Source: Euprymna scolopes (Eukaryota > Mollusca > Cephalopoda > Sepiida > Sepiolidae). From it: 64,000 bases of DNA. Shown here one piece after another: positions 43,711-55,045 of the stretch. The DNA is taken from assembly GCA_024364805.1 (NCBI GenBank), contig CM044495.1, positions 46,611,230 through 46,675,229 on the forward strand. The letters run 5' to 3'. The position numbers and the translations under genes are program-made. Numbering within the stretch: position 1 is the first letter of the stretch; each line of letters begins with the position of its first letter. The notes under the pieces were generated by a model. That model searched no databases and was not told the DNA's origin. It saw only the letters and a list, made by a program, of their open reading frames with translations.

Positions 43711-45248
43711 AGAGGGGGCCGGAAATAATATCGGAGAGATGGACAAGATATTAACAGATTCTTGTTAAATGTTAAATATTCCTCTTGAATAATCAATTTT
43801 TGATTCAAAAACGACTATCTTTTAGTTACTTGTAAAGCAGTTTTGTGGTATTGTGTTCCGCAGAAAGATAGTTCTGTGTTTGGCAATACCAAAAAATGAA
43901 ATGCTGCTGTCTTTTGTAAAAGTGCTGCTCTAAGCACGGATGAAGAATAAAGAGGAGTATGGCCAGCACTTGGAGTAGCCAAAAGAATGAAAACGCTATA
44001 TCACACTTGATAAACAGCCAGTTGTTGGAAAAAAACTTGGCTGATACAAGTTCTATTCAGTGTTACCTACACAGACAACGAAAGGAAAATTTGATTACAA
44101 TTGTTGTAACTAGACGATTTTTTGTTGTAGGGGAGGGGCATAGATTAGTGTTCACTCAAACACTTACCATTAAGATAAAGATAGAAGAGACTTTACTAGT
44201 GCTAGTCTGTCAGAAAGAGGCTGTAAAGGACAGAAAATGACGCTTATCACTAAATATTGAAGACGGTTTGGTACTCTTACCATTATCTGGTGAGTTCATG
44301 CTCATATTACTCCAGTTTGATACTATGACTTCCCATTCGTTTGTTAAGGTACAAACACCGAAGATGATAGATATGACCATAGCGGTTATAACGAAACCAT
44401 AATCTCAGTCTTCACATATCAAGGCGAATATGATTTGATCAAACAATGAGAGTGCTTTAGTTCTATCCCTCTGCAAGGACTAAGACACCAGGGTCGGAAA
44501 GTGGTATTGAGAAGTCAGCGTCCTAGACGAGAGACATTCTGACCTGCAAAAAGTGTCTGGGAAGCCCGGTCGGCATTCCTCGGTAAGGGTGCCTCAGATA
44601 ATTAGCTATAAACTAATTCATTCTTAAACAGAGAAGGCAGGGCCCTGGGAGGGTGAACCTTCTAGAACTGCACAGAACTAAACTCCCACAACAAATCAAC
44701 AGTGGCAGGAATGGTCTAATCTCTGCTGATTTGGGGGGGGTCTCAGTGAGAATATCTGTTCATTTATCACAAATAATTTATCTACTAATTCTATGAAATG
44801 TTTTCCATTTGCTTTGATGCTAATCTCAATTGTAATAGAATTGATTCTCCTGAATCAATTCTATTACAATTAAGTCTGATGCCGTTTGTTTTAAAAAAGG
44901 ACATTTTGTGTTTCAAATTCAACAGCTTTTTATGCCACTGATAATTTATCGCAGATCAAAAAACTGGTATAGAGAAAATCGAGCGAAGATTTTGCTCACT
45001 CCATATCATGACTAAAGTGTCAAAGGCTATCCGCAAAAATACAAGATGAAATAGGCAAATGTTTGTAGCATTTTTATATTTTGTGTTTTCAAGTTGTTGT
45101 TTTTTTGTGTATTTTACATTCAATACAAATTATAAATCGATAAAGCAGTTGATAAAGAACCATATTTTTGCATTATTTTGTAATTTTTTTTTTTTGTCTA
45201 ATTTATACTTTTAAGCAACTTTGGATTTTTATTCTCCACTCTATAAAA

Positions 45249-45288
<40 letters not shown>

Positions 45289-45989
45289 CTACTTCATTTA
45301 ATCACATAAATTAATATACAAAGATATAATCTTATGCGTAAATTTTCAGTATTTACTTTAACAGTGCTCAATAAATATATAGAGCTAGGTAGTAAGTTAC
45401 TATGAAATATATATGGCAATCAAGCATATATATTTTCATAAGTTATATATATATTTCCCCCTATGTTTATATATATATATATATTTCCTAGTGTTTGTCT
45501 ACCCATCTATCCATCCGTCCGCCCGTTCGTCCATTCCACTTTTTCTCGGAAACTATTGGGCCAATCTAGCTGTAGTATCGGCATTTGTTATACAATGAAG
45601 CGACCTAAATATAATGCTACATGTGCGATGCACAGTAACGGAGTAATAGGGATTAAAAACTTTGTTACACAATACCATATTTACTCTAATCCGTCTGAAA
45701 TTTTGTATAGACTTTAATCTAGTAATTTCTGACAAAACTTCTAGTTATGGTACGGTGCGGCGAAGTAAGTACAATAGTAAGCTCCAACTCTACATCAGAC
45801 GGTTAATACGAATATTCAATGTAAAACGACCACAAATTTAACCATATTCAACCATCAATTTGGCATACAGCACTCATTCTTAGCGAACCGTCTATAGCTT
45901 ATGCCTGTTGTGACGAGCAAAAGTCTAGCACATATATGAGAGAAAGATAGTAGTTGAAATTGCTTTGTTTGGCAGTATTTTGACTTTTT
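43711..45989. other. Unassigned stretch between LINE pieces
   Basis: 43860-44240 may be a decayed transposon; its phrase GTAACTAGACGATTTTTTGTT is loosely echoed at 54540. 44460-44750 is GC-richer (GGGAAGCCCGGTCGGCATTC) and has no frame I recognise. (TA)n tracts lie at 45253-45286 and 45468-45483. 45490-45770, starting CCATCTATCCATCCGTCCGC, has the look of a Helitron-like 5' leader. Confidence 0.35.
44828..44871. repeat. Perfect 20 bp inverted repeat, 4-base loop
   Basis: AATTGTAATAGAATTGATTC and its exact reverse complement flank TCCT. No mismatch in 20 suggests a recent origin or selection. No second copy was seen. Confidence 0.9.
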
Positions 45990-46545
45990 AATTTAGACGA
46001 CTAATACCCGAAAGTATCCTATACCTCTATAAGGCCACCATTCGCCCATGTGTGCAGTATTACTGTCACATTTGGGCTGGTGCATCTGCTACTAGTCTCT
46101 CGCTCGTAGACAAGGTTCAAAAGAGAGTCATAAATCTGATAGGCCCTGAACTGGCATCTAAGCTTCAGCCTCTGTCACATCGACGAAAGGTTGCATCCCT
46201 CTGCCTGTTCTACAAGTATTTTAATGGTGAATGTTCTGACGAACTGCAGACACTTCTGCCCTCACGACGTAGACACCCTTGACAAACCCGACTGGCAGCT
46301 AAATCCCACCCCTACACAGTAGAGATCCCTAGATGTAAAAGATCTTTCTACTCTAGTAGTTTCCTCCCCAGAATCGCTAGACTCTGGAATTCCTTCCCCA
46401 ACTGTACTGACATGCAGAAGTTCAAGTGTAACGTGAACCGACATCTTGCTTCCCAAATCCCAACATAGTACCCCAGTAGTTGTTGCCCCTGATAGTAGCC
46501 CTCTACACCAAAGTGGCAATGTGCCTTGTTTGGGGTGAAAATTTA
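45990..46545 (+). pseudogene. Jockey/CR1-like LINE C-terminal tail and 3' end
   Basis: It starts abruptly at RRLIPESILYLYKATIRPCV and continues in frame: QYYCHIWAGASATSLSLVDK, VQKRVINLIGPELASKLQPL, SHRRKVASLCLFYKYFNGEC, SDELQTLLPSRRRHP, then a stop where other copies read on. RIARLWNSFPNCTDMQKFKC and NVNRHLASQ follow in a later frame. The 3' end CCAAAGTGGCAATGTGCCTT is followed by an A-rich tail at 46539-46560. It is clearly the same family as 41818 and a little better preserved. Confidence 0.8.
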
Positions 46546-46879
46546 TTTAAAAAAAAAAAATTTTTTATTACAAGTGCTAATATTATTTATTTTTTAATTA
46601 GGGAAGCAAACAGCAAGTCACTCAACCCCTGCTCTTAAAGAAAACGTCTCATTATAGAAAATTATTTCTCTTTGTTTATTTCTATGCCGATTTATACGTT
46701 CTTTTTTTTCTTTTCCAAACTTTTTCATTTGGGAGTTTTTTTTTCTGTCTTTCTAGTTTCTTCATATGTTAATTCATATGTAAACCAGTACAACACCTGT
46801 CCCAGGAAAGGTAAATTTAACTCCCCAAACAGAACAACTGCACGGAGAGAAATGATAGAATGACACAATGAATGCATAA

Positions 46880-47215
46880 TGCGAATGTTAAATATAGGCT
46901 TAGAGCTGATGACCTGAGAAAAAAATTAAATCTTGACAGTATACATAGAGAAATATGTACAGAATAGGAGACTTAGATGGTATGGTCGTGTTTAAAGAAT
47001 GGATGAGAGTTCTTGTAGAATTGTTAATGGGGTAGATTCAGCTCATAAGGAAAACAAGGTGTGTCAGGTTTATGAATGGACTTGAGAGAAAGAAGGATAA
47101 ATAAAGCCCTGACCAGAGAAAGGTTAGTTTTGAAGTCAATTTCTAAAAGCCGTCCAACACATGTCAGCTTGTAAAATGGATCATAAGCAGAATACGATGA
47201 TAATTATAACTAACA
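46880..47215 (+). pseudogene. RTE-like LINE C-terminal remnant
   Basis: In broken frames the text reads RLRWYGRV, a stop, RMDESSCRIVNGVDSAHKEN, KVCQVYEW, and further on NPALTRERLVLKSI-like text. RLRW.GHV.RM followed by a Trp-containing tail near the end is the typical C-terminus of RTE-type and related non-LTR elements. It ends in a GATGATAATTATAAC-like tail at about 47210. It is unrelated to the Jockey/CR1-like copies next to it. Confidence 0.6.
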
Positions 47216-47280
47216 TTTAAAAATCTCATAATAAATTTAGAAGAATTTAATCTTACTAGTTATGGCAAAATTCAAGTTGG

Positions 47281-47530
47281 CACACCGATCCCTGTCAGAT
47301 TACCAAAGTTAAGCAACGTTGAGCCTGAGCACTACTAATATGGGTGACCATTTGCAAATTCTATGTGCTGTATGTGCTCACCGCTTATATCAGCATTGTT
47401 TCCAGTCTCTACCACTTATCCTTGCAACTGAACTCCAGCAATGCCGATTCAAAAGAGGTATGGTTGGGGTTTGTGCAACCCTTGCCTCATAATTACACGT
47501 GCACCCACCTTTACAGAGGGTATCCATTGT
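47281..47530 (+). repeat. 5S-rRNA-headed SINE, best-preserved copy
   Basis: CACACCGATCCCTGTCAGAT, TACCAAAGTTAAGCAACG, TTGAGCCTGAGCACTACTAA and TATGGGTGACCATTTG follow 5S rRNA closely, with A-box and C-box intact in outline. The body has TTGGGGTTTGTGCAACCCTT, GCCTCATAATTACACGTGCA and CCCACCTTTACAGAGGGTA. It can serve as the window's reference for the family. Confidence 0.75.
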
Positions 47531-47879
47531 CTCCTGAGCCTGAACGGAGGTATCGTTATATGACTTGTGGAAATCAAAATTAGACAAGTGTATGCTAATA
47601 TGTATGAAAACATGCTTTATAATAACCTATACGCAATAAACAAAGTTGATTTATTTTGGAATTTCGTCTTCTATACTCGTTTAACAAATAATTGCCATTG
47701 GACTCTGGACAAGTAGTATTCATGAATTAGACTACATTTTGCCATCATAAGAGATAATGATACGCTTAGACAATTTACATGGTCGTGTGTATACTATATC
47801 ACTTGGCTTTTTAATTAGAAACAAAGTGTAATATATTTACTTATTCTACACATAGTCTGTTCTATCCTTGGTCAAGGAA

Positions 47880-48740
47880 GAAGAAGTCCTACTATACTGA
47901 AACATTTTTTGGTCCCCCCGACAAAAGGAGGGTGGACCTGTCCATTCACCCTTGTCCATGTGTCCATTTGTCTATCCAAACTTTTCTCAATTACTATGCC
48001 ACAGAATTTTCTGAAATTTTGCACAAGCATTAAACATGATATGAGTAAAAAAGTAACAGAATGGATTTTCCAGGAAAACTCCGATTTAACCATTTTATCC
48101 CGTAAGGCACCCCTAGTGGTTCAAATTTGCACTTATGTACTTATATAGAAATCAGTTAGTTAAAACTTTGTGAAAAGTTGTAACTAACTAATTTCTATAT
48201 AATTTTGTTTGTCTATACTTCACGATAACTCTTAGGTGTTCCCCAGGGGCTCTTTCAGAGCTAATAAAAACACTCCATTTTGGGGACTATTTTACCATAT
48301 TTGTCTAAAATTTTCTGTGTATGTCTATTTAGCAGTTTTGCTGAACTCAAATTAAAATATGTTATTGGGACTTTTGGGGGCTAAATGAGGTGAGGGGGAC
48401 AAATAATGGACTTATTTCTTTTTTTTTTTTTTTGCATGGTGCAAAACTCAAATTTACATATTTTAAGGTTTAAAACTGCGCAGTTTGTTCATTTTCACCA
48501 GGATGTGACGTCCTCTTGGGACATTTGGAGCTACATGGGGGGGGGGCAAATGCTGAACTTAGTCATTTTTTCTGCCTCGTTCAATGTGCACTCACAGGAG
48601 ACCATGCATGCTTCACTTGTTTTTATTTTGGTTTATTTCAGAATTTGGGAGAGTTGGAATTTTCCCACCTTAATAGTCAACATTGCATCAAAATTAACTC
48701 TGTTTTGCAGGCAAGTAAATAAGAAAATACCATTGAACAC
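47880..48740. mobile_element. Unclassified dispersed-type repeat with internal hairpins
   Basis: This is a block less AT-rich than its surroundings. It starts with the stem GGTCC...GGACC (47911-47938) and a CCATGTGTCCATTTGTCTAT leader like those of Helitron-type elements. An inner hairpin lies at 48144-48202. The right half repeats AAATTTTC, GGGACTTTTGGGG and GGACATTTGGAGC phrases. Frames at 47909-48148 and 48406-48813 have no recognised domain. Transposon origin is inferred only from texture. Confidence 0.35.
48144..48202. repeat. Hairpin with 19 bp arms, one mismatch
   Basis: TATAGAAATCAGTTAGTTA pairs with TAACTAACTAATTTCTATA. Inside, ACTTT and AAAGT extend the stem around a small loop. 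Confidence 0.75.
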
Positions 48741-48980
48741 CTGGCTTAGTTCTGTATTTTATAAGCATCTCATATTAGTTGCTATAAACATTGATCTTTT
48801 TCTGACTTCCTAATTAAGTTTTTAAAAAATGTAATCAAACAAAACGAATTTATTTTCCTCAAATGAATTTAACAGCATTTAAACTTTTTCATAGCAATAA
48901 ATAAACCACAGGATTTTAAATTGTTATTGTTTTTAGCGTATGGATATTTTATAGCTTTATTTGTTGTTTCATTTGTTATA

Positions 48981-49945
48981 CTAGCACTTCAACTCGGCTT
49001 TGCTCAGGACCTATGTACTGTTCATAACTGTATATGCATATGTATATATTAAAAAATGTGCATGTGTACGGTAATGCCTTTCTATATAAGAGGCTTCCTT
49101 CACTACCATTGAGAAAAGTTGCTAAAGACCGCAGAGATCAATTTTGTTTTATTATTCTTTTGTGCTCAAATCAAATTAAGGGGTTAAAATTAGTGTAAAA
49201 TAAATGTTAAAATGTCTGAACCAAGTAACCTACATCTAAAATTTCGAGTGTTTCTACCAAACTCCTTCGCCAGTTTTGGGTCTAATCTGCAATGGACAAC
49301 TCTTTCACCTTTGACCTCTTGGCAGCCACATTTTCGCCCAAAAACTGACTAAAAAGATTGCTGAAAATCTGAATACCCTTTATATAAATTTTCAAATGTT
49401 TAGACCAAAACTTGGCTTAATAGTTTGCTAGAGACCGCAAAGGTCAAATCTGTTTTTTGCTGAAAATTTGATTTCCAAGGTGTCAAAGTTAAAAAAAGAC
49501 ATAAAAAAGATTGAAATTTTACATAAAAGAAGGCAAGCTTTTTAAATGTTCAGACCAAAAGTCGGCTGAGTTATTTGTTAGAGACTGCAGAGATAAAACT
49601 TTTTTAAAACTTTGACCCCATAACATTTACTGTTTTGATCTTAAATCAAATTATATATAGGTTACTTGGGCATGGATCTACCTTTATAAAATTCCAAGTG
49701 TTTAGCCCCCAAATTGGCGGAGGAGTTTGGTAGAGTTCTCAAAGGTCAAATCATTGAACTTTGACCCCATTAACAGAAAAATGTCTGGCCGAAACCGGAT
49801 GAAAACGATTTTCCCAAATCTCAATACTCTGTATGTCAAATTTCCAGTCTGTGTACTTTTCCCTACCGAATAACTCAGTGTGTGTGTGTGTGTTGTTCTG
49901 TCTGTCTGTGGACTGAAAATTGACTGACATTTTCACTTTTATAGA
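48981..49945 (-). mobile_element. Helitron-like family D, long copy
   Basis: The minus-strand 5' end is A|TCTATAAAAGTGAAAATG, followed by CCACAGACAGACAGAACA and a CA run. The 3' end is GAGCAAAGCCGAGTTGAAGT and GCTAG|T. The element is 965 bases. Its interior is built of about five related units, each containing on the plus strand CTTTGACC-like, TTTTCGCCCAAAAACTGA-like and AGACCAAAA(C/G)T(C/T)GG phrases, which suggests internal tandem growth. It shares the layout of 10632-11277. No protein was found. Confidence 0.65.
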
Positions 49946-50154
49946 TATATGCTAATTTTTTCGATAAAATCTAGATATTTTTCAAAAAATCCAGAATTTC
50001 TCTTGACTAGGTGTCCCTGAAAAGATCTTTTAATGAAGCTGTCTATTTGTGTAACGTTACACACCTTTACAAATGCGTTAACATGTACACACTCGGGACC
50101 CACGCGTTGCAGACTCAATCACAAAGGAGACAAAGACTAGAAAAAAAAGAAAGA

Positions 50155-50340
50155 ATTTCAACTCCTGTTTGACTCTCAAGTATATATCTAAAATCATATA
50201 AAATATTAACTGATAGATCCAGTAAATCAATCGGGAATCACATCACTCTAACTGTGTCGGATATGTACTCGAGTCAAAACAATACGAATATTCTCTTGTC
50301 ATAGCCCTAGTTATAAGCCAGTAAACAAATACTCATCGAC
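50155..50340. mobile_element. CTCGAG-type MITE, copy 3 (inverted centre)
   Basis: The left arm is GTTTGACTCTCAAGTATATA and the right arm ATGTACTCGAGTCAAAACAA. The centre AATCACATCACTCTAACTGT lies nearer the right arm, and ATCATATAAAATATTAACTG nearer the left, so the interior is partly inverted relative to copy 1. The outer right arm is GAATATTCTCTTGTCATAGC. Confidence 0.65.
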
Positions 50341-50689
50341 AGATTTAGTAGCAAAAATTAGTGATGGGACGAGTCCAATATTTTCCCAAATTCTGTACTA
50401 AATTCCCGATTCCGATAAAATTACAGATTCTGATTCTTTAACAAATAACTCAGCCAATTTTTGGTCTAAACAGGTGAAATTTTATTTTTTTTATGGTTAA
50501 ATATTTAGAGATTTATAGAGACCGCAGAGATAAACTTTTTTAAACTTTGACTCCAATTATGACCCCATAATGTTTTGGTCTCAAAGCAAATTATAAAAGA
50601 TTATATATAGGTTACTTGGACATGGATCTAACTTAGAATTTCACGTTTTATTTTGTCCTGATTACTGTAATGCCACGTCTTAAAATAAT

Positions 50690-50855
50690 GAAAAGAATAT
50701 AGGCACATTTAACTGATATATACTCGAGAGTCAATCTTATGTTTTTAGATATGGGTGTGATTCTCGATTTATTAACCGTGTCGCATATATACTCGAGAGT
50801 CCAAACAATGAAACGAATATGCTGTTGTCATTGACCTAGTCATAAGACTATCAAA
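50690..50855. mobile_element. CTCGAG-type MITE, copy 4
   Basis: TGATATATACTCGAGAGTCA is on the left, and ACCGTGTCGCATATATACTC and GAGAGTCCAAACAATG on the right. The centre TATGTTTTTAGATATGG and GTGTGATTCTCG is copy 1's centre in reverse complement. It ends GACCTAGTCATAAGAC. Its left outer arm is missing. Confidence 0.65.
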
Positions 50856-52879
50856 AGCGTGTGCATGGATGAGAGGTCGTTGTTGGTTATACTCTGTCTA
50901 TTCTACTCTGACCCCGTCGTCCACGTCTTGTGTCTTTCATTTTTTCACTAGTGTTTTGTTCCAGTAGTTACCAAAATACCACATTCATTCCTTTCTCTAC
51001 ATAAAAGATCCCGAGTCATGGGAAATTAATTTTGTTGGTGCAAACATAATTAAATTCCAATAATTGAGGAAACATTCATTCGAAAATAAAAAAACAATCA
51101 ACTAGTAGTATCTGTTCTGTCTTTAGTCGAAGCGAGAAAAGGGTGGGAAATGAGACGGCAAAAACCAAAAAAATGTGAAAGAATTTTTTTTCTTTTTTTG
51201 CCGTCTCAATCAAAGCAGTCCTTTTTGGGAAGCTGGATTTTCCCCACAACTAAAACAGACCATGTGTCCAACTTTGTCCTAATGTTGAATAATTGACATT
51301 ATTTATCTATCTAATTAATTTTTAACAGACACACAGATGAATAATAACTATCTATCTATTCAATGATATTCTTAAAATATTCTATAAACAACAAATAATT
51401 CCCAATATAAACTAAAGTGTAGCAATGGGTTTAAGCTGAAGATGTGTATATAAATTAGCTAGGTTAAATATAAACAAAATAACCTTGGGCAGGCAGACGT
51501 GGAAAGGTCATACGTAAGGGATACATGTGCTTTTTGAATGATGACGTAACGGAACTGAGGTCAGGAGTTCGGGAAGTTTAGCCAGTTGAAGAAATTGAGC
51601 TTGGTCACGGGAGTGAACAGACGGCCAAGAAGCAAGGCTGGGAGGAATAAACATGTAGACAAGAAATGTAGAATCTTGTGAAGATCATTTGAAACAACTG
51701 AAATTACATAACTCTTTATATTTTTATAATATAAATTTGTTATTTCACAAAAGAAGGAAGAACAGATGAAATGGCCAACATCATAACCAATTGAGACATG
51801 TTTCATCACGGAGCTCAGCAGTGAAGATAAGAGTTCTTGAAGAAAGAAAGGTATAGCACATTTATTATTATTCTTATAAAAACATGATACCTTATGCAAT
51901 ATGAACTGTAATATATATCATATCGCTGGCTAAACAAACAATACATACAATTTATACGTTAATATCGAATCCCGAATAAAATGATACCCCACCTCTCAAT
52001 ACAACATAATTGTTTTAATATCTCACGCAATATATAACATATGACACGTTTTATCCATTACTATATAACACTAATAGAGACGCACGAAATGCGAATATAA
52101 TTAGTGCGTATATCTGTAATGATCGGCTGCAGGAGCAAAATCGGCCACCGATTAAACGAGCTTGGTGAGCCGATATCATTTTGCATATTGTCAGTAAATG
52201 GATAACCTAATTGGCTTCCATTGTAGTCTCCGTGACTTATTTTACAAAGGAACATAATTATATTAGTTGCATGTATTTGCGTATATAATGTTTACCTATT
52301 TAAATGTCTGTTATAAGCACAATGCTATATAAATAGACGGACCATTAGTCCATAGAATGAAATGCTTAATAATTATTGTTGGAATATGTTTGAATGGTCA
52401 TTTCAGATGTCGTTAAAATGTCCTTGTAATTAATCATTCATGCAACATGGGATTGAGACAAATCCTGGGAGACCCATTAGTCTGTGAGCTGATGACATCT
52501 GGCTTGTTGACGATAGATTGATAATATAATAACGGTGAAACAGATTATCGTGTAATTAGATTCCTGTGTAATACAGTTGTATGCCAAAAAGGTCATATAC
52601 CGGACAAATTATAAAGGGAAAGATCGATCCCTGTTGGATATGGAATCGAAAAACGGAAGCAGAGCTATGTTTATTAGTACAGCCGCTTTAAGAAAACAAT
52701 GTGTTCCAGGAAAACATTTAGTTCACTAATGGGTACTGCACCATAATCATTTTGTTCAGCTTCATTTACACATATACTTTCCTCGCCTTATTGCTAAATG
52801 TGAGTGGCTCGTGAGTTGACTTAAATCCGCAAGCACTTCATCATCACCATTATTGGAAAGAAAACTTTGGCTGAATGTT
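50856..52879. other. Noncoding stretch, nothing identified
   Basis: TTTTTGGGAAGCTGGATTTTCCCC at 51224-51247 resembles TTTTGGGAAGCTGACTTTTCTCC at 21573-21595, which may be pieces of one old repeat. The 112-codon minus frame at 51561-51899 has no recognised domain and is Phe/Leu/Ser-rich. Confidence 0.35.
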
Positions 52880-53335
52880 CTACTGGCTTAGCAGGTTGAG
52901 AGCACGATCAAACTTGATGTTCCGGATACACGAAGACATTTTTAAACTTGGCAATTGATAAAGATTATTAAGAATAGAGCCAAGCTCCAACCACTTTCCC
53001 ATCGACGCAATGTTTTACAAGTATTTTTGGTTGAATGTAGTCTGATGAACTTGTGCACCCTCGATATACATATCCCCGACAAACCTGCTTAGCAAAAAAA
53101 TGTCACATTCCTTCACTATTAAGCTCCCTAAATACCAGACACTTTTCTACTAAAATAGTTCCTTTCCTTGAGCAGCTAGAGTTTAGAATTCCCTTCCTGC
53201 TACCTGGTTTCCTGACTTTACTAAATGTAAGGTAAGCCAAGACCTTGTTAATCTTTTTCTAGGCATTGTTCCAAAATAGTAGGCCATTATGTCTCAGTGG
53301 CGATATGCTTTGTTAGGGGTGAACGTGAGTTAAAA
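52880..53335 (+). pseudogene. Jockey/CR1-like LINE tail, decayed copy
   Basis: TTTCCCATCGACGCAATGTT (SHRR), TTACAAGTATTTTTGGTTGA (YKYF), TCTGATGAACTTGTGCACC (SDEL), ATATCCCCGACAAACCTGCT and GTAGGCCATTATGTCTCAGT, GGCGATATGCTTTGTTAGGG follow the 3' half of the copy at 45990. It is more diverged than the copies at 41818 and 45990, so probably older. Confidence 0.65.
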
Positions 53336-53789
53336 TTTTAATTATAAAGAAAACGCTTACATTATGAAATAGTTTGTTATTGCTATTTTTTTAACATATT
53401 ACATAAAATAAACGATAAAAATTCGATATAATGAATAGATGCTAAGTGTCGAAATTAAAAAATTAAAACTTGGCAGGCATCATTGACTTTAAAGTGCCCT
53501 GTTACACATGCTCAAATATACATTTATACATTTAAGTTAGTTCATTTTTAACGCTTTGATATACATTCGTCTTAGCTTTCCAGCATCATTCTCAGCCATC
53601 TCAGCTATGTTTTGCTTTGAATTCTAGCTGAGGGCATCCATTATATTTTTTTTAAACTTTGGGTACAATATAGTCAATAGAGAAATACGAAATAAATAAA
53701 TACGAAATCGCCATAAATTAAAATACATTTAAGCGTATTTTGCGGCGTACTAGTATAAATTAAACCGATTTATTGAAAATCAGTTTAAC

Positions 53790-54260
53790 ATTCCAGCAAA
53801 ACGATGGGGTTCGCCTGCTTTTGTATCTACGTTAAGGAGGTACAAGTGGAGTAATTTTGTCAAGTATATTTATTTGACGTACTTTTAAAACAGGCATAGA
53901 GATGAAACAGTTCAGCGAAGAGACAAGGTCTGTAGTTTCGTAGGAAGTGTAGAACACTTTTTTTCCTCTGTTCACGAGAGAACTACTAAACTTTGGTGCA
54001 CCAGCCCAGATGTGACAATAAAGCCACCATTATCTGGGGTATTGTTAAGATAGATAATTCCATTATTAAATATCTCAGTAGAGAAAGCCCACCTTTATTG
54101 CAGCAGACTTGGCGATATATTCATTGTATTTTTCTAGTTCATGTTATCTGTATATCCAAGAATTTTGAACTTAAAACTCTTGGGAATAGTGCTACGAGAA
54201 ATGGAAATCAGTGTTTGGAATGGTTTCTTGTATCGAGGTCCAAAGAGCACTTGTAGATGA
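53790..54260 (-). pseudogene. Jockey/CR1-like LINE tail, minus-strand copy
   Basis: TTTGGTGCACCAGCCCAGAT and GTGACAATAAAGCCACCATT are the reverse complement of the box encoding RP..EYC.HIWAGA. TTAAAACAGGCATAGAGATG and CAGCGAAGAGACAAGGTCTG match the minus copy at 62880. Together with the plus copy 450 bases to its left it forms an inverted pair. Confidence 0.6.
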
Positions 54261-54804
54261 GTGTTAATTGCTTGTATTAAGTGGATGGAGACACAAACAC
54301 CTTGCAATTCTTTTCTAAGTATTGCACACAACTATTGGGTCTGGACAGAATATAATTATTTAATAAGACGACGTGGCAAGAATTTTTCAACATTGAACTT
54401 GAAAATAACCATGTAGTCAGCTGGGAAGAAGCTACATTGTATTGCATTCCAAAGAAATGGAATTCTTGGAAATATACTCTGTTCATTGAAGTTTCGTTTA
54501 GCACAAGGAAGAAAGTAACATTTTTATAGTGGTTGAAGCTAGACGAGTTTTTGCTATAAATGTTTTTTGATGGTGGGTTATGCTGATATTTGTGTTCAGA
54601 CAAGCATCTCTCATGAAAATAACTACACAGTAGAGAAAAACGAACAGCGTCTCTTCTTTTCCGTATAGCCTCACTAGATTTCAATGTCGGTTTTGTACTA
54701 TGTTAAGACAGGAGAGCAATCTCGGAGTGGTATACCGGATGTAACAACAGAGCTTAGGTGACTTCGTCTGTCGGAATGACGATGACCATCTGACCATTTT
54801 AAAG
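54261..54804. other. Unassigned stretch, possibly transposon-derived
   Basis: It is less AT-rich than its surroundings, with a 135-codon minus frame (54277-54684) lacking a recognised domain. It may continue the minus-strand LINE or be a separate relic. Confidence 0.25.
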
Positions 54805-55045
54805 AGATGATGGATTACTTGTGTTGAATTGTGAAGCAAGGACCGCGCAATCTCTACCCACTCTTCTCTTGAGTTGGCACAGTTTTATTCTAGTGGTAAG
54901 GAGAAGTTCAGGATAGCTGGAAACAATGTTAGGATAAGCAGAGGGAATATAAAGCATCTAGTATTCGCAAATAGTCACCCATTTTAGTACTGATCAGGCT
55001 CTACGATGCTTAACTCCAGTGATCTAATAGGAAACGGTGTGATAA
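54805..55045 (-). repeat. 5S-rRNA-headed SINE, minus strand
   Basis: AATAGTCACCCATTTTAGTA, CTGATCAGGCTCTACGATGC, TTAACTCCAGTGATCTAATA are the reverse complement of the 5S C-box to A-box segment. AATTGTGAAGCAAGGACCGC, GCAATCTCTACCCACTCTTC match the inverse of the body at 47450-47500. Head and body are both present. Confidence 0.65.
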
